Counted from the stretch's first letter, positions 10,613-23,894 are shown. The stretch is 64,000 bases of DNA from Zea mays (GCF_902167145.1 NC_050099.1:62080942-62144941), one strand, 5' to 3'. Notes: a model not told the origin generated them from the sequence alone. Numbers and translations are program-made.

Positions 10613-11944
10613 TGATAGTCGCCTAGAGGGGGGGGGTGAATAGGGCGAAACTGAAATTTACAAATATAAACACAACTACAAGCCGGGTTAGCGTTATAAA
10701 TAAAAACGAGTCCGCGAGAAAGGGTGGAAAACAAATCGCAAGCAAATGAAGAGTGTGACACGCGGATTTGTTTTACCGAGGTTCGGTTCTCGCAAACCTA
10801 CTCCCCGTTGAGGAGGCCACAAAGGCCGGGTCTCTTTCAACCCTTCCCTCTCTCAAACGGTCCCTCGGACCGAGTTAGCTTCTCTTCTCAAATCACTTGG
10901 GAATCAAACTTCCCGCAAGGACCACCACACAATTGGTGTCCCTTGCCTTAATTACAAGTGAGTGTTTGATCACAAGAAAGAATGCGAAAGAAAAGAAGCG
11001 ATCCAAGCGCAAGAGCTCAAATGAACACTACAAATCACTCTCTCTAGTCACTAAGACTTTGTGTGGAGTTGGGAGAGGATTTGATCTCTTTTGGTGTGCT
11101 TTGCAATGAATGCTAGCTCTTGTATAGTGGTTGGAAGCTGGAAAACTTGGATGCAATGAATGGTGGGGTGGTTGGGGTATTTATAGCCCCAACCACCAAA
11201 CATGACCGTTGGTGGAGGCTGTCTGTCGTATGGTGCACCGGACAGTCCGGTGCACACTGGACATGTCCGGTGCGCCAGCCACGTCACCAATGCCGTTGGG
11301 ATTCGACCGTTGGAGCTTCTGTCTTCTGGGCCCGCCTGGATGTCCGGTGCACACCGGACATGTACTGTTCAATGTCCGGTGCACCAGTATGGGCGTGCCT
11401 GACTTCTGCGCGCTTCTGGCGCGCATTGAATGCGCCTGCAGGTGACCGTTGGCGCGAAGTAGCCGTTGCTCTGCTGGTTCATCGGACAGTCCGGTGTACA
11501 CCGGACAGTCCGGTGAATTATAGCGGAGCAGCCGCTGCGTTTTCCCGAGGCTGGCGAGTTCCGGAGGCCGCTCTTCCTTGGAGCACCGGACACTGTCCGG
11601 TGTACACCGGACAGTCTGGTGAATTATAGCGGAGTGCCTCCGGAAATTCCCGAAGGTGGCAAGTTTGAGTTGGAGTCCTCTGGTGCATCGGATATTGTCC
11701 GGTGGTGCACCGGACACTGTCCGGTGTACACCGGACAGTCCGGTGCCCCAGACCAGAGGTGCCTTCGGTTGTCCCTTTGCTCCTTTGTTGAATCCAATAT
11801 TTGATCTTTTTATTGGCTAAGGGTGAACCTTTTACACCTGTATAACTTATATACTAGAGCAAACTAGTTAGTCCAATTATTTGTGTTGGGCAATTCAACC
11901 ACCAAAATTACTTAGGAACTAGGTGTAAGCCTAATTCCCTTTCA
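10613..11944 (-). repeat. Sire-1 5' LTR (right)
   Basis: Direct copy of 2445-3774 with the same termini. In element orientation it drives transcription from a TATA box at 11178-11186, downstream of the palindrome array at about 11230-11755. Differences from the left LTR include changes near 10675, 10875, 11267 and 11688-11695. Confidence 0.96.
11178..11186 (-). promoter_or_regulatory. TATA box of Sire-1 5' LTR
   Basis: Minus strand CTATAAATA in the same context as the other LTR; it should position the start of the genomic RNA near 11150. Confidence 0.75.
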
Positions 11945-12891
11945 ACTGGGTCTCCCATTCTAGATATGGTGGGTACAAGTGCGGCCACTGCACGACGGCG
12001 GTCGGGGTAAGTGGATCATTGTATGCCAAGGCGGTGAGGCCTGGCTGCGAACGGGGAATCGATGGGGACGGTTGACGTGTGTGGGGACGGAGTGCCCTGA
12101 CATGTCGTGTGTTTAGGTTTACCTTGCAAGGATAAAACTCGATTCGAATCGTCTGCTTCTCGCAGCTAATGAGACTGCTTGATCCATTGTACTGCATTGA
12201 GTAATAAGTGGAAATGAGGTGACTGGCAAAAAGATGTTGATTGATAAAATGTTTGATACCATGTATGAATAGCTAGGTACACATCTAGTTAAAAGGATCA
12301 TACTAAAACTTGAAAAGCTAAAACTTGATTTTAGACTCAGCTAGTGCTTTTGGCAAACCAAACCCCTCAGCCAAACAGCTGCATGTCTAGAGGTAGAGGA
12401 GTAGACTCCTCACACCGAGTAAGTCTAGCTAAGTATTAGTATACTCAGCCTTGCTTGTGGCATAATTTTTGCAGGTACCTCCTTGATTTGGTTGATGGTG
12501 TGACTTGGCCTCCATCCCTACCACCGGGATAGACGGTCGAGTGGGTTACTGCTTCCGCAGGAGAGGACCAGGAGGAGTAGCGTGGCCAGGCTTCGCCATG
12601 ATACTCGGTTTTCTCCGTTAGTTATTTCCGCTGCACAAAAAAACTATTGTTACTGCTTTTGAAACTCCGATAATGTAATCACTATTAATACTTCTTAAAT
12701 TTGTGGTATTATGCTTTATTGTATTTCCCTGTGCCTCACCTTCGAGTGAGCTAGTGGTATTCGATCCTGGTAAGTGGCTTTATCGGACTAGATCCGAGGG
12801 ACTGACGGGTTATTCCGGTTTAAGTGTGTTGCTGCCCTTACGGGCGTGACTTGGGCACTTAAGCGGGAATAATTCGGGCGGTTCCGCCACA

Positions 12892-14559
12892 GCTGGTATC
12901 GGAGCGAATACCAGTACAGAGAAGTCAATAAGTCATGATTACCAACCCTTTCTAAAGTAAAACTTGCTTAGAAACCAAAGTTGGATAGATATCAGGACGA
13001 TAAGGATAGACCTTGGACGTGAAGCCTTAGGAAATAGATGGGTAGCTAGGTGGCTATTTATATAGGCCATAAAGGCTACTAATACTATTAATAGGGATGT
13101 TGTAGAAGCACCCGAAAAATTAGTTAGGTCTGAGAAGACGACTAGAATGATCATGCATCATGATTGTCGCATTTTCATTGTCTCTTGTGCACCAACATGC
13201 TTCCCTCACCCTTATTCCAATAATAAGAACTTGTGAATAATGTGATGTACTGCTATGTTAGAAATGCCTTACCTCGTGTCAGATTGGTAAGTCTTGTTAG
13301 GTCGTGCTATGTGTTTATCTTGTCTTGCTATCTAGGTGGTATTGTAATTGTTCAACCCTTTTTACAAAAAAATGTTGTCTGTTCTGTTCATAAAAAGACC
13401 CCAATCCAAACAACCTTGAGTTTAGCAAGTGAAACCTCTTAAAAAATCATGATGGTGTTGGTGTTTTCTAGCCCTCGTGTGTTTACCCTTGAATTTACAC
13501 CTGCACAGCTTATAGAACCCCATAGCTTAACCGCTAGCCAAACCAAAGCTTCCTTGTGCACTTGTTGAAAAAAAAACTTTTTGTTAGTGCCTGTTGCGAA
13601 AACGATATCCTGTACCAAATTCTTTTTGGAAACCTTGTCCAGAATCCTCATTAAATTCTCCTCTGCTCAACCCAGAAGCCATCTAGGTTGATGACCTCTC
13701 TTTTCACCTGGATCTGGTAATCTTTTACTTGTGAATCATGTTGTGACGTTATCATCCGAATCTCTGGATCATTCATCGAGATCTACCCCGTCATCTTATT
13801 ATCTTCTATAACCCACTTTCAAGTATTAAATATGGATCAGTCTAATATCTCATTATGATCGTTCTCATACTCTTCTCTGAGGATCATGACGATGTTTATC
13901 GATTCTATCTCTAAGCAGTGTATCCATTTGGTTCAATGGATTTTTGCTATTGCCTTTAGTTCTCTTATGTCTCTAAAAGCTTATCGATCTTGATATCATG
14001 GTTGGTTCCTCCTCATATCAAATATCATACTAGTCTCTTGCCTGATAATCTCCATGTTGATCATAAAATAGTTCTCTGAGTTGAAGAAAATTCTCATGTG
14101 ATGCTCTTTTGCCAACAATCTTTGCTTCAACTCTGGTCACATTCTTATTTTCTGAGCCATACTCTCATGGGCTCCGTCTATCTGTGCTATGTGGATTTCT
14201 CATTGGTTACGTTTGGTAATGGTGTTATGACTAACGACCGATGGTGCCGCGATGAAACCGAGAGCCTTCTATGGTGCACACATGGTTGAGCTGCTCGGCA
14301 CGCGCTGGTATCGCGGTTAATAGTCGTGGTCCATTACGAGACTATACCGAGGTGCTATCTTTTGTGGACATTCTCTCGAAGTTCTCGCTGCATTTTATCT
14401 CAATAATGTTGTGATATTCTGTCCAAATCTATCTTCAGTATATTGTCAGATCCCATCTCATGAATTTGCATCTACCTCCAGCCTGGGAGTTACATGCTTC
14501 TCCACCCTTGAAGATCCTCATTCGAATCTCGGGACGAGATTCTTTTAAGGGGGGAAGGC
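12892..14559 (+). other. Gypsy-A interior, non-coding
   Basis: It begins with the PBS TGGTATCGGAGC at 12894-12905 and ends with the purine tract at about 14545-14558 (TTTTAAGGGGGGAAGG). No retroelement protein domain is visible in six frames. The block at about 14183-14376 is homologous to the duplicated block at 58150-58530 in the Gypsy-H interior, which links the two families. Confidence 0.8.
12894..12905 (+). promoter_or_regulatory. Gypsy-A primer-binding site
   Basis: TGGTATCGGAGC lies two bases after the LTR end. It differs by one base from the usual initiator-Met-type site and is identical to the PBS of Gypsy-H. Confidence 0.85.
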
Positions 14560-15844
14560 TGTGACACCCCAGGTGTCTATTACGCGTTATATCGGGAGAT
14601 TTAACCTAATCTCGGATGCGAAGTAAAAATTTCTATTTCTCGATCGCGTGCGTCTCTGATTATCCAGACGATTCATTCTCATTTCACCGAATTCGGAGTT
14701 ATTCAGTCTCACAGAAGGCCGAATTTGGAGCCTATTAAAACTTTTATTTCTCGGAGCAAATGCAAACCCGAAAGTCAATATCGTCTCGTAACTCCTGTCC
14801 AGACTTATTTATTTGGACTCTTGACAGTTGTGATATTATCCGATCTATGTCTGAATCCGTTGTCTCGACAGTCGGTCTACGTCCAAATACTTAATCTGAA
14901 TTCGCATTCTCCCGTAGGATCTCTTTGTGTGAACCTCTAATTAATTCTTATGCAAATCGACTTGTTTTCTCTATATCATCATTCATCTCTATCTATCAAG
15001 TGTATCCAAAGATTTCTAGAAGTTCAAACCAAATACACACATGAAAAGATAAATCATATAATGCTTGAAACTGCTCGTCCGAACAAATGCGAATTTTGAA
15101 ATTCAACAAAACCATGTAATCTTGCTGAAACAACTCTATATCAACTCTAAAACAAAAGTTATTAAGGGTTCATGTAGAGAAAATGCCAAGGAAATGTCGA
15201 GAAAATACCCCGATTGTCTTAAAATATAATTTGAAGCTTTATAATGATACTACCTTGAACAAAGTGAAACTTTTATTTATATTCGAGATATGAGATTTGA
15301 CCTTTAATAAAAGTTGGAGAACAGGTGTTATACAACAAATATTATATTTAAACCAAGTCTTGATTCAATCTCTAAGTATCTCAAACAGTGCCATCAAGAC
15401 AGAATAAAAATCTGATTTCAGGATTCGAATTCTTCTAAGTCTGAAATCAGCATCGTTCGGGTCGACGTCTCGCGTTCCCAAATTTTTGTTGAACAACTTA
15501 AGTTTTTCTAAATATAAAAGTTGTTAATAATTAATAAGGGCACAACATATTAAAAGATGGCATTCATCCGATTTCGTTTGACATGCTTTGACATTCAGTT
15601 TTCACAAGTTTCCACTGATTTCTAACTCACTGACAAACCAGTTTTCGTGGGTCTATAACTCTCTAACCAATGCTCGAATCGCCTCAAGTCCTGTACATGA
15701 TTTGTAGAGTATACATCAAGGAACAAATCGTTTGCAGTGATCTGGGTCCGATTCCAAACAGAAAAGGACGAAAACTGCCGCCCAATGCTGGCACTATCAC
15801 ACCTGCCACCTGCTAGTGCAGTCTGCCATGTCCAGAGCTTGGCT

Positions 15845-15854
15845 CTATAAATAG
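15845..15854 (+). promoter_or_regulatory. TATA box of Gypsy-A LTR
   Basis: CTATAAATAG stands about 30 bp before a pyrimidine-rich, GC-rich leader. It divides the LTR into about 1.3 kb of U3 and 4.6 kb of R/U5. Confidence 0.75.
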
Positions 15855-16032
15855 CAGCACCAGCCCCTCTCCCTTTCTCCCCCACGCCATCTCCCTGCTC
15901 AGCCTCGCTTCCGTGGGCGCTAGCAGTGGAAGCTCCCAAGCGCAGAGCCCTTCTTCCCCAAGGCGCGAGCGCCATTTCTCTCGTGGCCGAGCTCACCACC
16001 TGCCAGGACAAGCCGGACTCCTCTGCTCCTCC

Positions 16033-19000
16033 ATGGCTGTGAGCTCGACGTCCCCTTCTTCCTCCTCTGATGGGCAGCTCGCCTCCTCTCTACTCCTTCC
16101 AGCTCTAAGCCATGGGTACCGCCATGTCCTTCTCCAAGCCGCAGCCGGCTGCCTCTCCCAAGTAGTGGTCGACGGCCCCTGCTCCATCCCTCCAACCCCC
16201 TGCTGTGCTCTACGTAAGGAGGAAGAAGAAGACCCCCTGGTGCCTATGACAAGTGGGTCTGAGGTGAGATGTGAGTACACAAAATCACAGATTTTTGTGT
16301 TATGTTCTAAAATTCATATCTTGAGTTTGGTAGCTCCAAAAATCATGAAATTTGTTTTGTTGGCTTCCTTATGAAATGATCTAACTATTAGATCTATAGG
16401 TTGGCATGTTTTAGTGGAAAAGTTTTTCTGTAGAAATTCATATTTAAAAACTGGTATAGAGAATAAATAAACTTGTTTCTCTCCATAATTTTATTTATAA
16501 AAATCCAAAAATGATGAAACCTGTTTTGTTAGTCAGCTGTTGTCATACTCCATCTAGAAAAAATATAAAACACATATGGTGTTCACTGTTTTATTGGTAT
16601 GTTAATTAAAACATGTTAAATAGAGAAAAGAAGATTGATTTGCTTGTTATTTTTTGATCTGTGGCTCTAGTGCTCCAAATGGATTCAAATTTTTACAGTA
16701 GACTCTTGGTTGTTAGGCTTGGTGACTGGTAAAACCTTCATGAATTGTTGTGCATGTATGATTAAGTTAGTGATTTAACTTGTTTAATGCACCTTAAGTA
16801 GTTTTAAATGATTTAAAAATAATATATAGATGCAAAAATGTAAAATGGAATTCCACTGTCCTTGCATGATATTGTAGTAGCCTAAGAAAACTTATATGGT
16901 CATGCATCCACAGAAAATAATTAATTTTAGAATTAACTTGCTCTCACAAGCTTTATTGCATTAACAATTTGTTATTTTTGTATTAAATAAAATATAAAAC
17001 CTGGGCATGTGAAATTTATACATTAGTCATGATTTGTTATTACCTATGCCTCATAAAAATTCCAGCCCCAGATTAGATAGTTTTATATGGTACTAAAATG
17101 ACACACATTTTATAATTAAAAGGAGAATTAGAGACAAATTAGAAGTAAACAAAAGCGCGCATGTTTCTTGAAATGATTAAGTGTCTTGATATAAAGTGAA
17201 ACTTGATAACTAAGTCACAATGACTTAAACTTGAGAATTTGTGTTTCCCTCCATGATTTTGTTTGGTGCTTGAGTTAAGTGCTATTATGACCGCAAGCTG
17301 AATTTCCTGCGTGTTCAGTTTTAGTTGTGCGATTAATCTAGTTAAGTAAAGTATGTTTTCTGTAGATATATGCTATATAAAAGTTATAGTTCACTTGTGT
17401 ATCTAGTTTGTCCTAAAAATGCATGAGCTAAGAATTGATGGTTTAAAAGCTATACTTTTCACAAATTCAGTAACTGAATCTGTCCAATTTCTGAACAGAT
17501 TTCAGAGATTGCATTGCAATGGTTGATTAATTTAATGTTGAAATCAGTTATTGGTGGTCACAAGAAAGTTGTAGACAACTTTATTATCTTCCTTGTGTTA
17601 AAATTTGACAGCCATAAGTCTGATCGTTTAGGAGTTATGCTTTTCACAAATTCAGTAACTGAATATGCCCAAATTCTGTGCAGATTTCAGAAACTGCATT
17701 GTTTGCCTAATTTAATGTCACAATCTGTTCATTGTCGTTATAAGAAAGTTGTAGATGCTTTTCTTATCTTGTTTGTGTTAAAATTTCATAACCAGAGGCC
17801 TGATAGATTAAGAGTTATGAATTTTATAAAATGGTTGCTGTGTTCTGTCCACTGTCAGAACAGATTTCAAAAACTGAATTGTTTGATTTGGTTAAACATA
17901 GAATCACTTCTTGGTGATTATAAAAGTTATGTAGTACTTTTTCTAATTTTTCCAAAAAGTCTGGGATCACTCTTTTTGGTGATCTGAAGATTTAGTTAGG
18001 GATGTTTGAAGTGTGAAGTCTGAATCTGTCCAAATCTGGACAGCAAAGCCTTCTAGTGTCTTTTACTCTTGATACACTTTAAATCAACCTGAGATGTTTA
18101 TAAATGATATGTAGATAATTTTATTATCTTTCCAGAAAGTCTAGGATAAATTTGTTTGGATGTCTGAACTTGTAGTTGTGAATTTTTGAAGTCGCAAGTC
18201 TGAATCTGTCCAACCTGGACAGACCTGTTATTTTTGCACAGTTCGACTTTGCTAAGAGTCTAGTCATATTGAGACGATAATACCAAAGTTGTAGAGCATT
18301 TCCCAAGCTTTCGAAAAAGTATTTGTTCACTATTTTTGGATAAATATTTGAAGAGTTATGTCTGAAATAAGCAACTGCTGTGCTGCTGTCCTAATTTTAT
18401 TATGTTTGGTGGATTGCTCTACTCTGTGGTGTATTTCTTGAGTCGACTGTTTCCTCGTTTTGACCTTGGTTGAACACGCAGTAATGATAATATAACTAAT
18501 ATAATTGAGCCTAAGTATATAGGTAACTAGTACACGTCTCGCTAAATTAGTGAACTAAATTGGTTAAGGTCTAATAAGTGTTTGCCTAGTAAACAATTGT
18601 AAAGCCCAATTAAGTGTCTAGTTCCCTTTCAACTAAGTCTGTCTATATATCAGTAGTAGCGAACTTAGGTACTTAGCTAACTTAATGATTAAGTAACTAA
18701 TGGATGATTAAGGTCAGCGTAGTAAATGCGTGTACTTGTGATGTCGTAGTTGTGTTGCGTAAATAAGTTAAAGGTTGTCATCTTTCAATGGTGTTAATGA
18801 TGAACGCCGATAACGTACGAATAGCTAGCGCTTGCGTATAGTCGTTGCAGTGTCTTACTAGTTAATGTTAGTGCACTATCATGTACTTGGAATATCTTGT
18901 GCTATCTTTCATTATATTCATACATATGCATCTTGCATCTCATTTAGGACCGAAAGATGATGATCGTGCAAGTGATGTGGTGCCAACCACAAGATGCAGT

Positions 19001-20098
19001 TAGTGGACGACCTGAAGAAGGATGGACTTAACCAGTGGATGCTCACCAAGCGAGTACCTCCCCCAGCAAACACTACCTAAGTGTTAAATTAAAGGCAAGC
19101 CCCAGTTTTATGCATAACCGTTTATATATGCTATTTTACTACACTTAACGTTTGTAGGCTTGTACCGTGCACTTAAGTGTAGGAGTTGCCTAAAACCCTA
19201 GTTGCATGAACTCAGGATTCCTTTTGAGATGGATACTAGTATGCTAGGTCGAGTAGCTGCTATGCTAAATCAGGATCTCGGTAGAAGTCGAGTGATTTTT
19301 CTAGCACTCGCGCGAGGTTAGGAATTGGTTGTATCCATTTTTGATAACAGAATGATGATGGTCTATGGACACGGATCCATGGGGATGCGTTGTCTAGACA
19401 AAATTGGAATAAGGATTAACGTGCGGATACCTGTGTCAAGCGTTTGAATGTACTAAACACATGTCGGGAAAAATGGTAACCGGTAAACCTAGTACCTGAG
19501 TGAAGCCGGGCGCGGACTTTATCCCTCACGCGACCTGAGACTGGGTCTCCCATTCTAGATATGGTGGGTACAAGTGCGGCCACTGCACGACGGCGGTTGG
19601 GGTCAGTGGAGCATTATATGCCAAGGCGGTGAGGCCTGGCTGCGAACGGGGAATCGATGGGGACGGTTGACGTGTGTGGGGACGGAGTGCCCTGACATGT
19701 CGTGTGTTTAGGTTTACCTTGCAAGGATAAAACTCGATTCGAATCGTCTGCTTCTCGCAGCTAATGAGACTGCTTGATCCATTGTACTGCATTGAGTAAT
19801 AAGTGGAAATGAGGTGACTGGCAAAAAGATGTTGATTGATAAAATGTTTGATACCATGTATGAATAGCTAGGTACACATCTAGTTAAAAGGATCATACTA
19901 AAACTTGAAAAGATAAAACTTGATTTTAGACTCAGCTAGTGCTTTTGGCAAACCAAACCCCTCAGCCAAACAGCTGCATGTCTAGAGGTAGAGGAGTAGA
20001 CTCCTCACTCCGGGTAAGTCTAGTTGAGTATTAGTATACTCAGCCTTGCTTGTGGCATAATTTTTGCAGGTACCTCCTTGATTTGGTTGATGGTGTGA
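16033..20098 (+). other. Putative three-exon reading frame inside Gypsy-A LTR (decayed)
   Basis: Proposed exon 1 is 16033-16270: ATG in CCATGG context, 79 open codons plus one base, followed by the donor GTGAGT at 16271. Exon 2 is 18948-19094, after CATTTAG, 147 bp, acidic start (PKDDDR), ending AAAG before GCAAGC. Exon 3 is 20070-20098, after TTTTTGCAG. Both junctions are phase 1 and exon 2 is a multiple of three. In this copy exon 2 contains an in-frame stop, so it is a relic at best. The splice sites are predicted by eye only. The same layout recurs in the other gypsy LTRs of this window. The protein is not recognised. Confidence 0.4.
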
Positions 20099-20486
20099 CT
20101 TGGCCTCCATCCCTGCCACCGGGATAGACGGTCGAGTGGGTTACTGCTTCCGCAGGAGAGGACCAGGAGGAGTAGCGTGGCCAGGCTTCGCCGTGATACT
20201 CGGTTTTCTCCGTTAGTTATTTCTGCTGCACAAAAAAACTATTGTTACTGCTTTTGAAACTCCGATAATGTAATCACTATTAATACTTCTTAAATTTGTG
20301 GTATTATGCTTTATTGTATTTCTCTGTGCCTCACCTTCGAGTGAGCTAGTGGTATTCGATCCTGGTAAGTGGCTTTATCGGACTAGATCCGAGGGACTGA
20401 CGGGTTATTCCGATTTAAGTGTGTTGCTGCCCTTACGGGCGTGACTTGGGCACTTAAGCGGGAATAATTCGGGCGGTTCCGCCACA

Positions 20487-21345
20487 TGAACTAAATTACC
20501 CTTACAAGCATCATGCATAACATCAATTAAAATAGCATGATTATTTAATTAAGTTTATAGGGCAAGTTTAATTCATAGCATGGTGAGTGATTAATGTAGA
20601 AGACTCAAAACCAATTTAAACAAGAAGGAATACATCACATATTATTGGATTGATCTTCTTTGAATCTTCAATGTTACATTCCATTTGAGAAACACATTCT
20701 CATGTTGTGAGACTACATAAACACTTAGATAGAAACATTACTCTCACAACTCTAGACATATAGAGAATTCCCCTTTGGGTAAGTGCTTTAAGAATTTGAA
20801 TTTCTTACATAGCACTCTATTCATTTAAAAACTTGGGACAATCATCTTTATGTCTAGATCATGGCATTAAAAAGAACATCAATTTGAAATATGCCAAGAA
20901 ATAATTATCACCAAACAAAGCATGTAAATTGCCATAATATGAAAAATGAATGTGCAATCTACCATATTATTGGATCTTTTCCAAAGCAAGGTAAATTTCT
21001 TTAAGGTCATTCTTAAGTGCTTCATTTTTTCTATGTGGCTACACAAGACACAAAGGAATACACAAATTGAAAGCCATGTGCACTTAAGATTTAATTGTTA
21101 TCATCCTTTGGATATCCCTTACTTGTAGGCCTTTCGCTTGATTCTCACAAAGGTTAATACTTATTCCCTACAACACAAGTTCTTGCTAGAGATGATTATT
21201 AAGTTAGCGATATAACAACTCAGTTCATCTTTGGGCCAACCTTAAAAGAATAGTCAATGTAAGATTGATAGCTTGAAATAAGAATTGAGTTAAACCGCTC
21301 AAGCACCCAAAGCTTCATATCATCTTTGGGAACCTACAAATTCTT
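20487..21345 (-). other. Copia-C interior downstream of gag, unrecognised
   Basis: An A/T-rich stretch following gag in element orientation. I see no pol domain, only short frames broken by stops. It may be an untranslated spacer or strongly decayed coding sequence. Confidence 0.5.
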
Positions 21346-22890
21346 TCAAACATATTTTGGTACCCATCGCATGATGGGTCCATCAAGGTTAGCCAATAAG
21401 GACTTAAGAACCCAAATAGCCTTTGTTCTAGAACGTGGTGAACTCATCACCTTTCTAGCACAAGGCTCATTTTTGGGTCTCCTAAGCGAATATGGATGAA
21501 TTGACATGGTAGGCTTAGGATACTTACTCATGGGACAATCCTTCCACAGGTGTCCCTTTTATGACAATTGTAGCAAATACATTGCTTGATCTTGCAAGGT
21601 ATTTGTCTTTTGCTTGTTACTTCTTTATTTATGAGCACTTTTTTTCCATGGTGCAAGGTCTTGGTTATTCATGTGGGGCATGAACCAATTCCATGACCCT
21701 TCTCCTTGCATCCATAGCACCTCCTATCGCTGCTCTTTGATCATTCTTTGTTGAACCACATAGGTACATTGTTAGAGCAAATAGTATGAACATTCATTTT
21801 CTCACCTTGAGTATTGCTCATGTCCTTCTTGGAAAGCTTGGTATTCTTTTGAAGGGGTTTTGTGCATACTACGTTTGTCCCCTTCTCAAGCTTTTTCACC
21901 ATGTTATCACAGTTATCTTGAGAAGGTTGAGCATGACACTTTCCCTTCAATTGAGTCAAGCTCTTTCTTAGCCTCTCATTTTCTTCCTTGAGCTCATTAT
22001 TTTTTTTGCATAGGAAATATTACTTTTTCCTGAAAATTCTAGCTCAATGGAAGATTGGCTTTGTTGAGAGCAACATTTGTCAGCACATGATAATATAGTT
22101 TCTCATATATAGGGTTGGTATGATTTCAAATTAGTTAACACAGCCTTATGAGCCATTTCTAACATGATATGTGAATCTATAAATTTTTTATGAGAGCACA
22201 CAAACATATCATGTCTTTCATGCAAAGCTAGATTTTCAACATTTAATAGTTCTATTGTGTCCTTAAGCATGTTATTTTCTTTTTCTAATTGAGGAACACA
22301 TGATAAAGCAATTGAAGTACTAGTTTGCTCAAATGAAATATTTTTGACCTTTGGACCAAATCATCATGAGTGCACTTTAGCTTCTAATGCTCTTTGGTCA
22401 ACTTCTGCAAGTCTTTGATTTTTTTTGATGATGATATCTTCTTGCTTATGAAGCATTTCCTTTTGTTCTTACGCTCTTTTCATGAGTTTGAGCAAGCTCA
22501 TCCGGTTTTTCTTGCTTAGTTGAGCGAAGGATTTTTGAAGATCATCCTCATCTTCACTATCACCTTCATGTTCCTACTCATCCTCACTTTCGCTTTCACT
22601 GTCACTCCCATTAGCGACAAAGCACAGACGAGAAGTGGATTTGAAAGACGAACCTTGTGAAGAGGTGGATTCGTCGTTTGGTCTCCAACGATCATCTTCT
22701 TATTCCTCAATCTTGTTCTTTGCCTCATCTTCCTTCATTTTGAGGAACATCATTTCGGTGATTCTCATGGCAAGGTCTATTGCCCTAGGATCAACATCTG
22801 CACCAAAAGGTGAAGTGGCAACCTCAACTTTTTCAAGCTTATGAGCGCTTTCGTTTCTTAGTCCCCCCGATATGATCTTTTCCTCACGCG
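21346..22890 (-). pseudogene. gag: Copia-C gag remnant
   Basis: Read on the minus strand, pieces in changing frames give an N-terminal acidic/Ser segment, long charged stretches likely to be coiled coil, a zinc knuckle (CYNC ... H ... C, about 21536-21575, broken by a one-base frame change), and a C-terminal WVLKSLLANLDGP motif. That motif resembles the WVPK...GPK end of Sirevirus gags. Many stops and shifts make it non-functional. It sits directly downstream of the PBS, as gag should. Confidence 0.75.
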
Positions 22891-22914
22891 GTTAAGCGTT
22901 AGAATGAGGATTAG

Positions 22915-22926
22915 GCTCCGATACCA
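22915..22926 (-). promoter_or_regulatory. Copia-C primer-binding site
   Basis: Minus strand TGGTATCGGAGC, two bases inside the LTR that starts at 22929. It has one change from the usual CAGAGC form, which may be decay. Confidence 0.8.
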
Positions 22927-23730
22927 ATTGAAAGTTGCCTAGAGGGGGTGAATAGGCAAGCGGAATTTTTTTAATAAAAACTAGAAACAAATTGGGTAAA
23001 ACCGGTTCAACTGGTGTCAAAATTGGTTCAATCAGTTTGCACGTGCTCAACTAAAGAGTGATATATAAAACCAAATTGATCTCAAAATTCACCCAATTAA
23101 CTTTGCAAATGGGATGTCCTAGATGATGCACAGGGTTCAAAGTAGTAGATCTGAGAAGGGAACTTCTCAAAATCCACACACCAAAAAGATATGAACAATT
23201 CTTCCACGGAATGGTGAGAGAACGAAGAACACAAACAAACACAATGAGCAATAACACAAGAGACACAAGAGTTATCCCGAGGTTCGGTCACACCACAAAA
23301 GGTGCCCTACTTCCTCGTTGAGGCGCCCACAAAGAGCCGGGCTCTTTCAACCCTAATCCTACCTTCGCTGACCACAAAGGTCAAGACCACACACTAATCT
23401 TTGCTCACACGAGCGGGTAATACAAACTTTCTTGTGGTCTTCCACAAGATTTGGAGACTCACAAGCGACACCTAGTCGTCTAGGAGCTAGAAGCTCCAAG
23501 AGTAATGAATCCACAAAGAACTCGATGTAGTACCAAAGCTCGAATCAGGAAGAGCAAGAAGGATATGGAGATGAAGTACAAAAACTGTAGCTCTCAATCT
23601 CACTCAAAGATTTCTCTCCAAAGATTTGAAATGGGAGAGTCAAGAGATGTGTGAGACAGAGTGGGAGGTGTTTCTCAACATGGAAATGCAGTTTGGTGCG
23701 TGCTCTTGGGTGGGGAGAGATGTAGGAGTG

Positions 23731-23742
23731 AGTATATATAGG
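23731..23742 (-). promoter_or_regulatory. TATA box of Copia-C LTR
   Basis: The minus strand reads CCTATATATACT, located between the tandem arrays (upstream) and the PBS-proximal half (downstream), as expected for an LTR promoter. Confidence 0.65.
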
Positions 23743-23894
23743 TGGGGCTTCAAAACTAGCCGTTAGGATGATTTTGCTGGGACAGGTTGACAGTTAGTTG
23801 TTCAGTCAGACTGCAAATCATACTGGTCAACAGGTCCTGACATCAGTTGAACTACCACTAGGGGCAGTTCAACCGGTTTTGACCAGTGAGGTCC

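Larger units (their letters stand above)
2445..11944 (-). mobile_element. Sire-1, nearly intact Sirevirus (Ty1/copia) of the Ji/Opie type
   Basis: A 9.5 kb element on the minus strand with LTRs of 1330 and 1332 bp, TSD ACTGG, an initiator-Met-type PBS, gag and pol in copia order (PR-INT-RT-RNase H), and several PPT-like tracts before its 3' LTR. The extended gag with a coiled coil, multiple PPTs and palindrome-rich LTRs are Sirevirus hallmarks. By eye the two LTRs differ at about 15-20 positions. At an assumed 1.3e-8 substitutions per site per year this means roughly half a million years. Ji/Opie is my family guess from memory of maize elements. Three in-frame TAG codons are the only lesions seen. 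Confidence 0.95.
1..12891 (+). repeat. Gypsy-A 5' LTR, 3' portion, split by Sire-1
   Basis: This is the distal part of the 5' LTR, aligned with 17104-20486 of the 3' LTR. It is interrupted between 2440 and 11949, where the ACTGG duplication of Sire-1 lies. The two LTR copies differ by scattered substitutions and small indels, for example near 140, 565 and 624. It carries the five-fold 180-bp repeat (about 350-1250) and a strong acceptor-like site TTTTTGCAG ending at 12474. No protein-coding gene is supported in it. Confidence 0.9.
1..20486 (+). mobile_element. Gypsy-A, long-LTR non-autonomous Ty3/gypsy element (left end outside window)
   Basis: The sequence from 1 to 12891 (after removing the insertion at 2445-11944) reappears at 17104-20486, which defines two direct LTRs ending in ...TTCCGCCACA. 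The interior is only 1.67 kb. A primer-binding site follows the left LTR and a purine tract precedes the right one, so the element is on the plus strand. The right LTR is 5927 bp, far longer than the interior. No gag or pol domain was found, so it must have depended on an autonomous relative. PBS and PPT closely match those of Gypsy-H (Tekay-like), which suggests the helper lineage. The bases after the right end are TGAAC; the matching left target duplication is outside the window. Confidence 0.9.
14560..20486 (+). repeat. Gypsy-A 3' LTR, complete (5.9 kb)
   Basis: It starts TGTGACACCCCAGG after a purine tract and ends GGTTCCGCCACA. It contains a TATA box at 15845-15854, a GC-rich leader (about 15880-16270), the 180-bp tandem repeats (cores at 17570, 17750, 17930, 18110, 18290) and the split reading frame annotated separately. 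At 5927 bp it is unusually long. Confidence 0.92.

Noticed and set aside
15622..16280. Minus-strand frames of 91-129 codons opposite the Gypsy-A leader
   Set aside because: They are shadows of a GC-rich leader. The plus-strand frame has the better start context and the promoter orientation.
17514..17987. 157-codon frame in the Gypsy-A LTR repeat
   Set aside because: It is broken by a stop in the other LTR (near 680) and simply runs along the 180-bp repeat units, which carry no protein signature.
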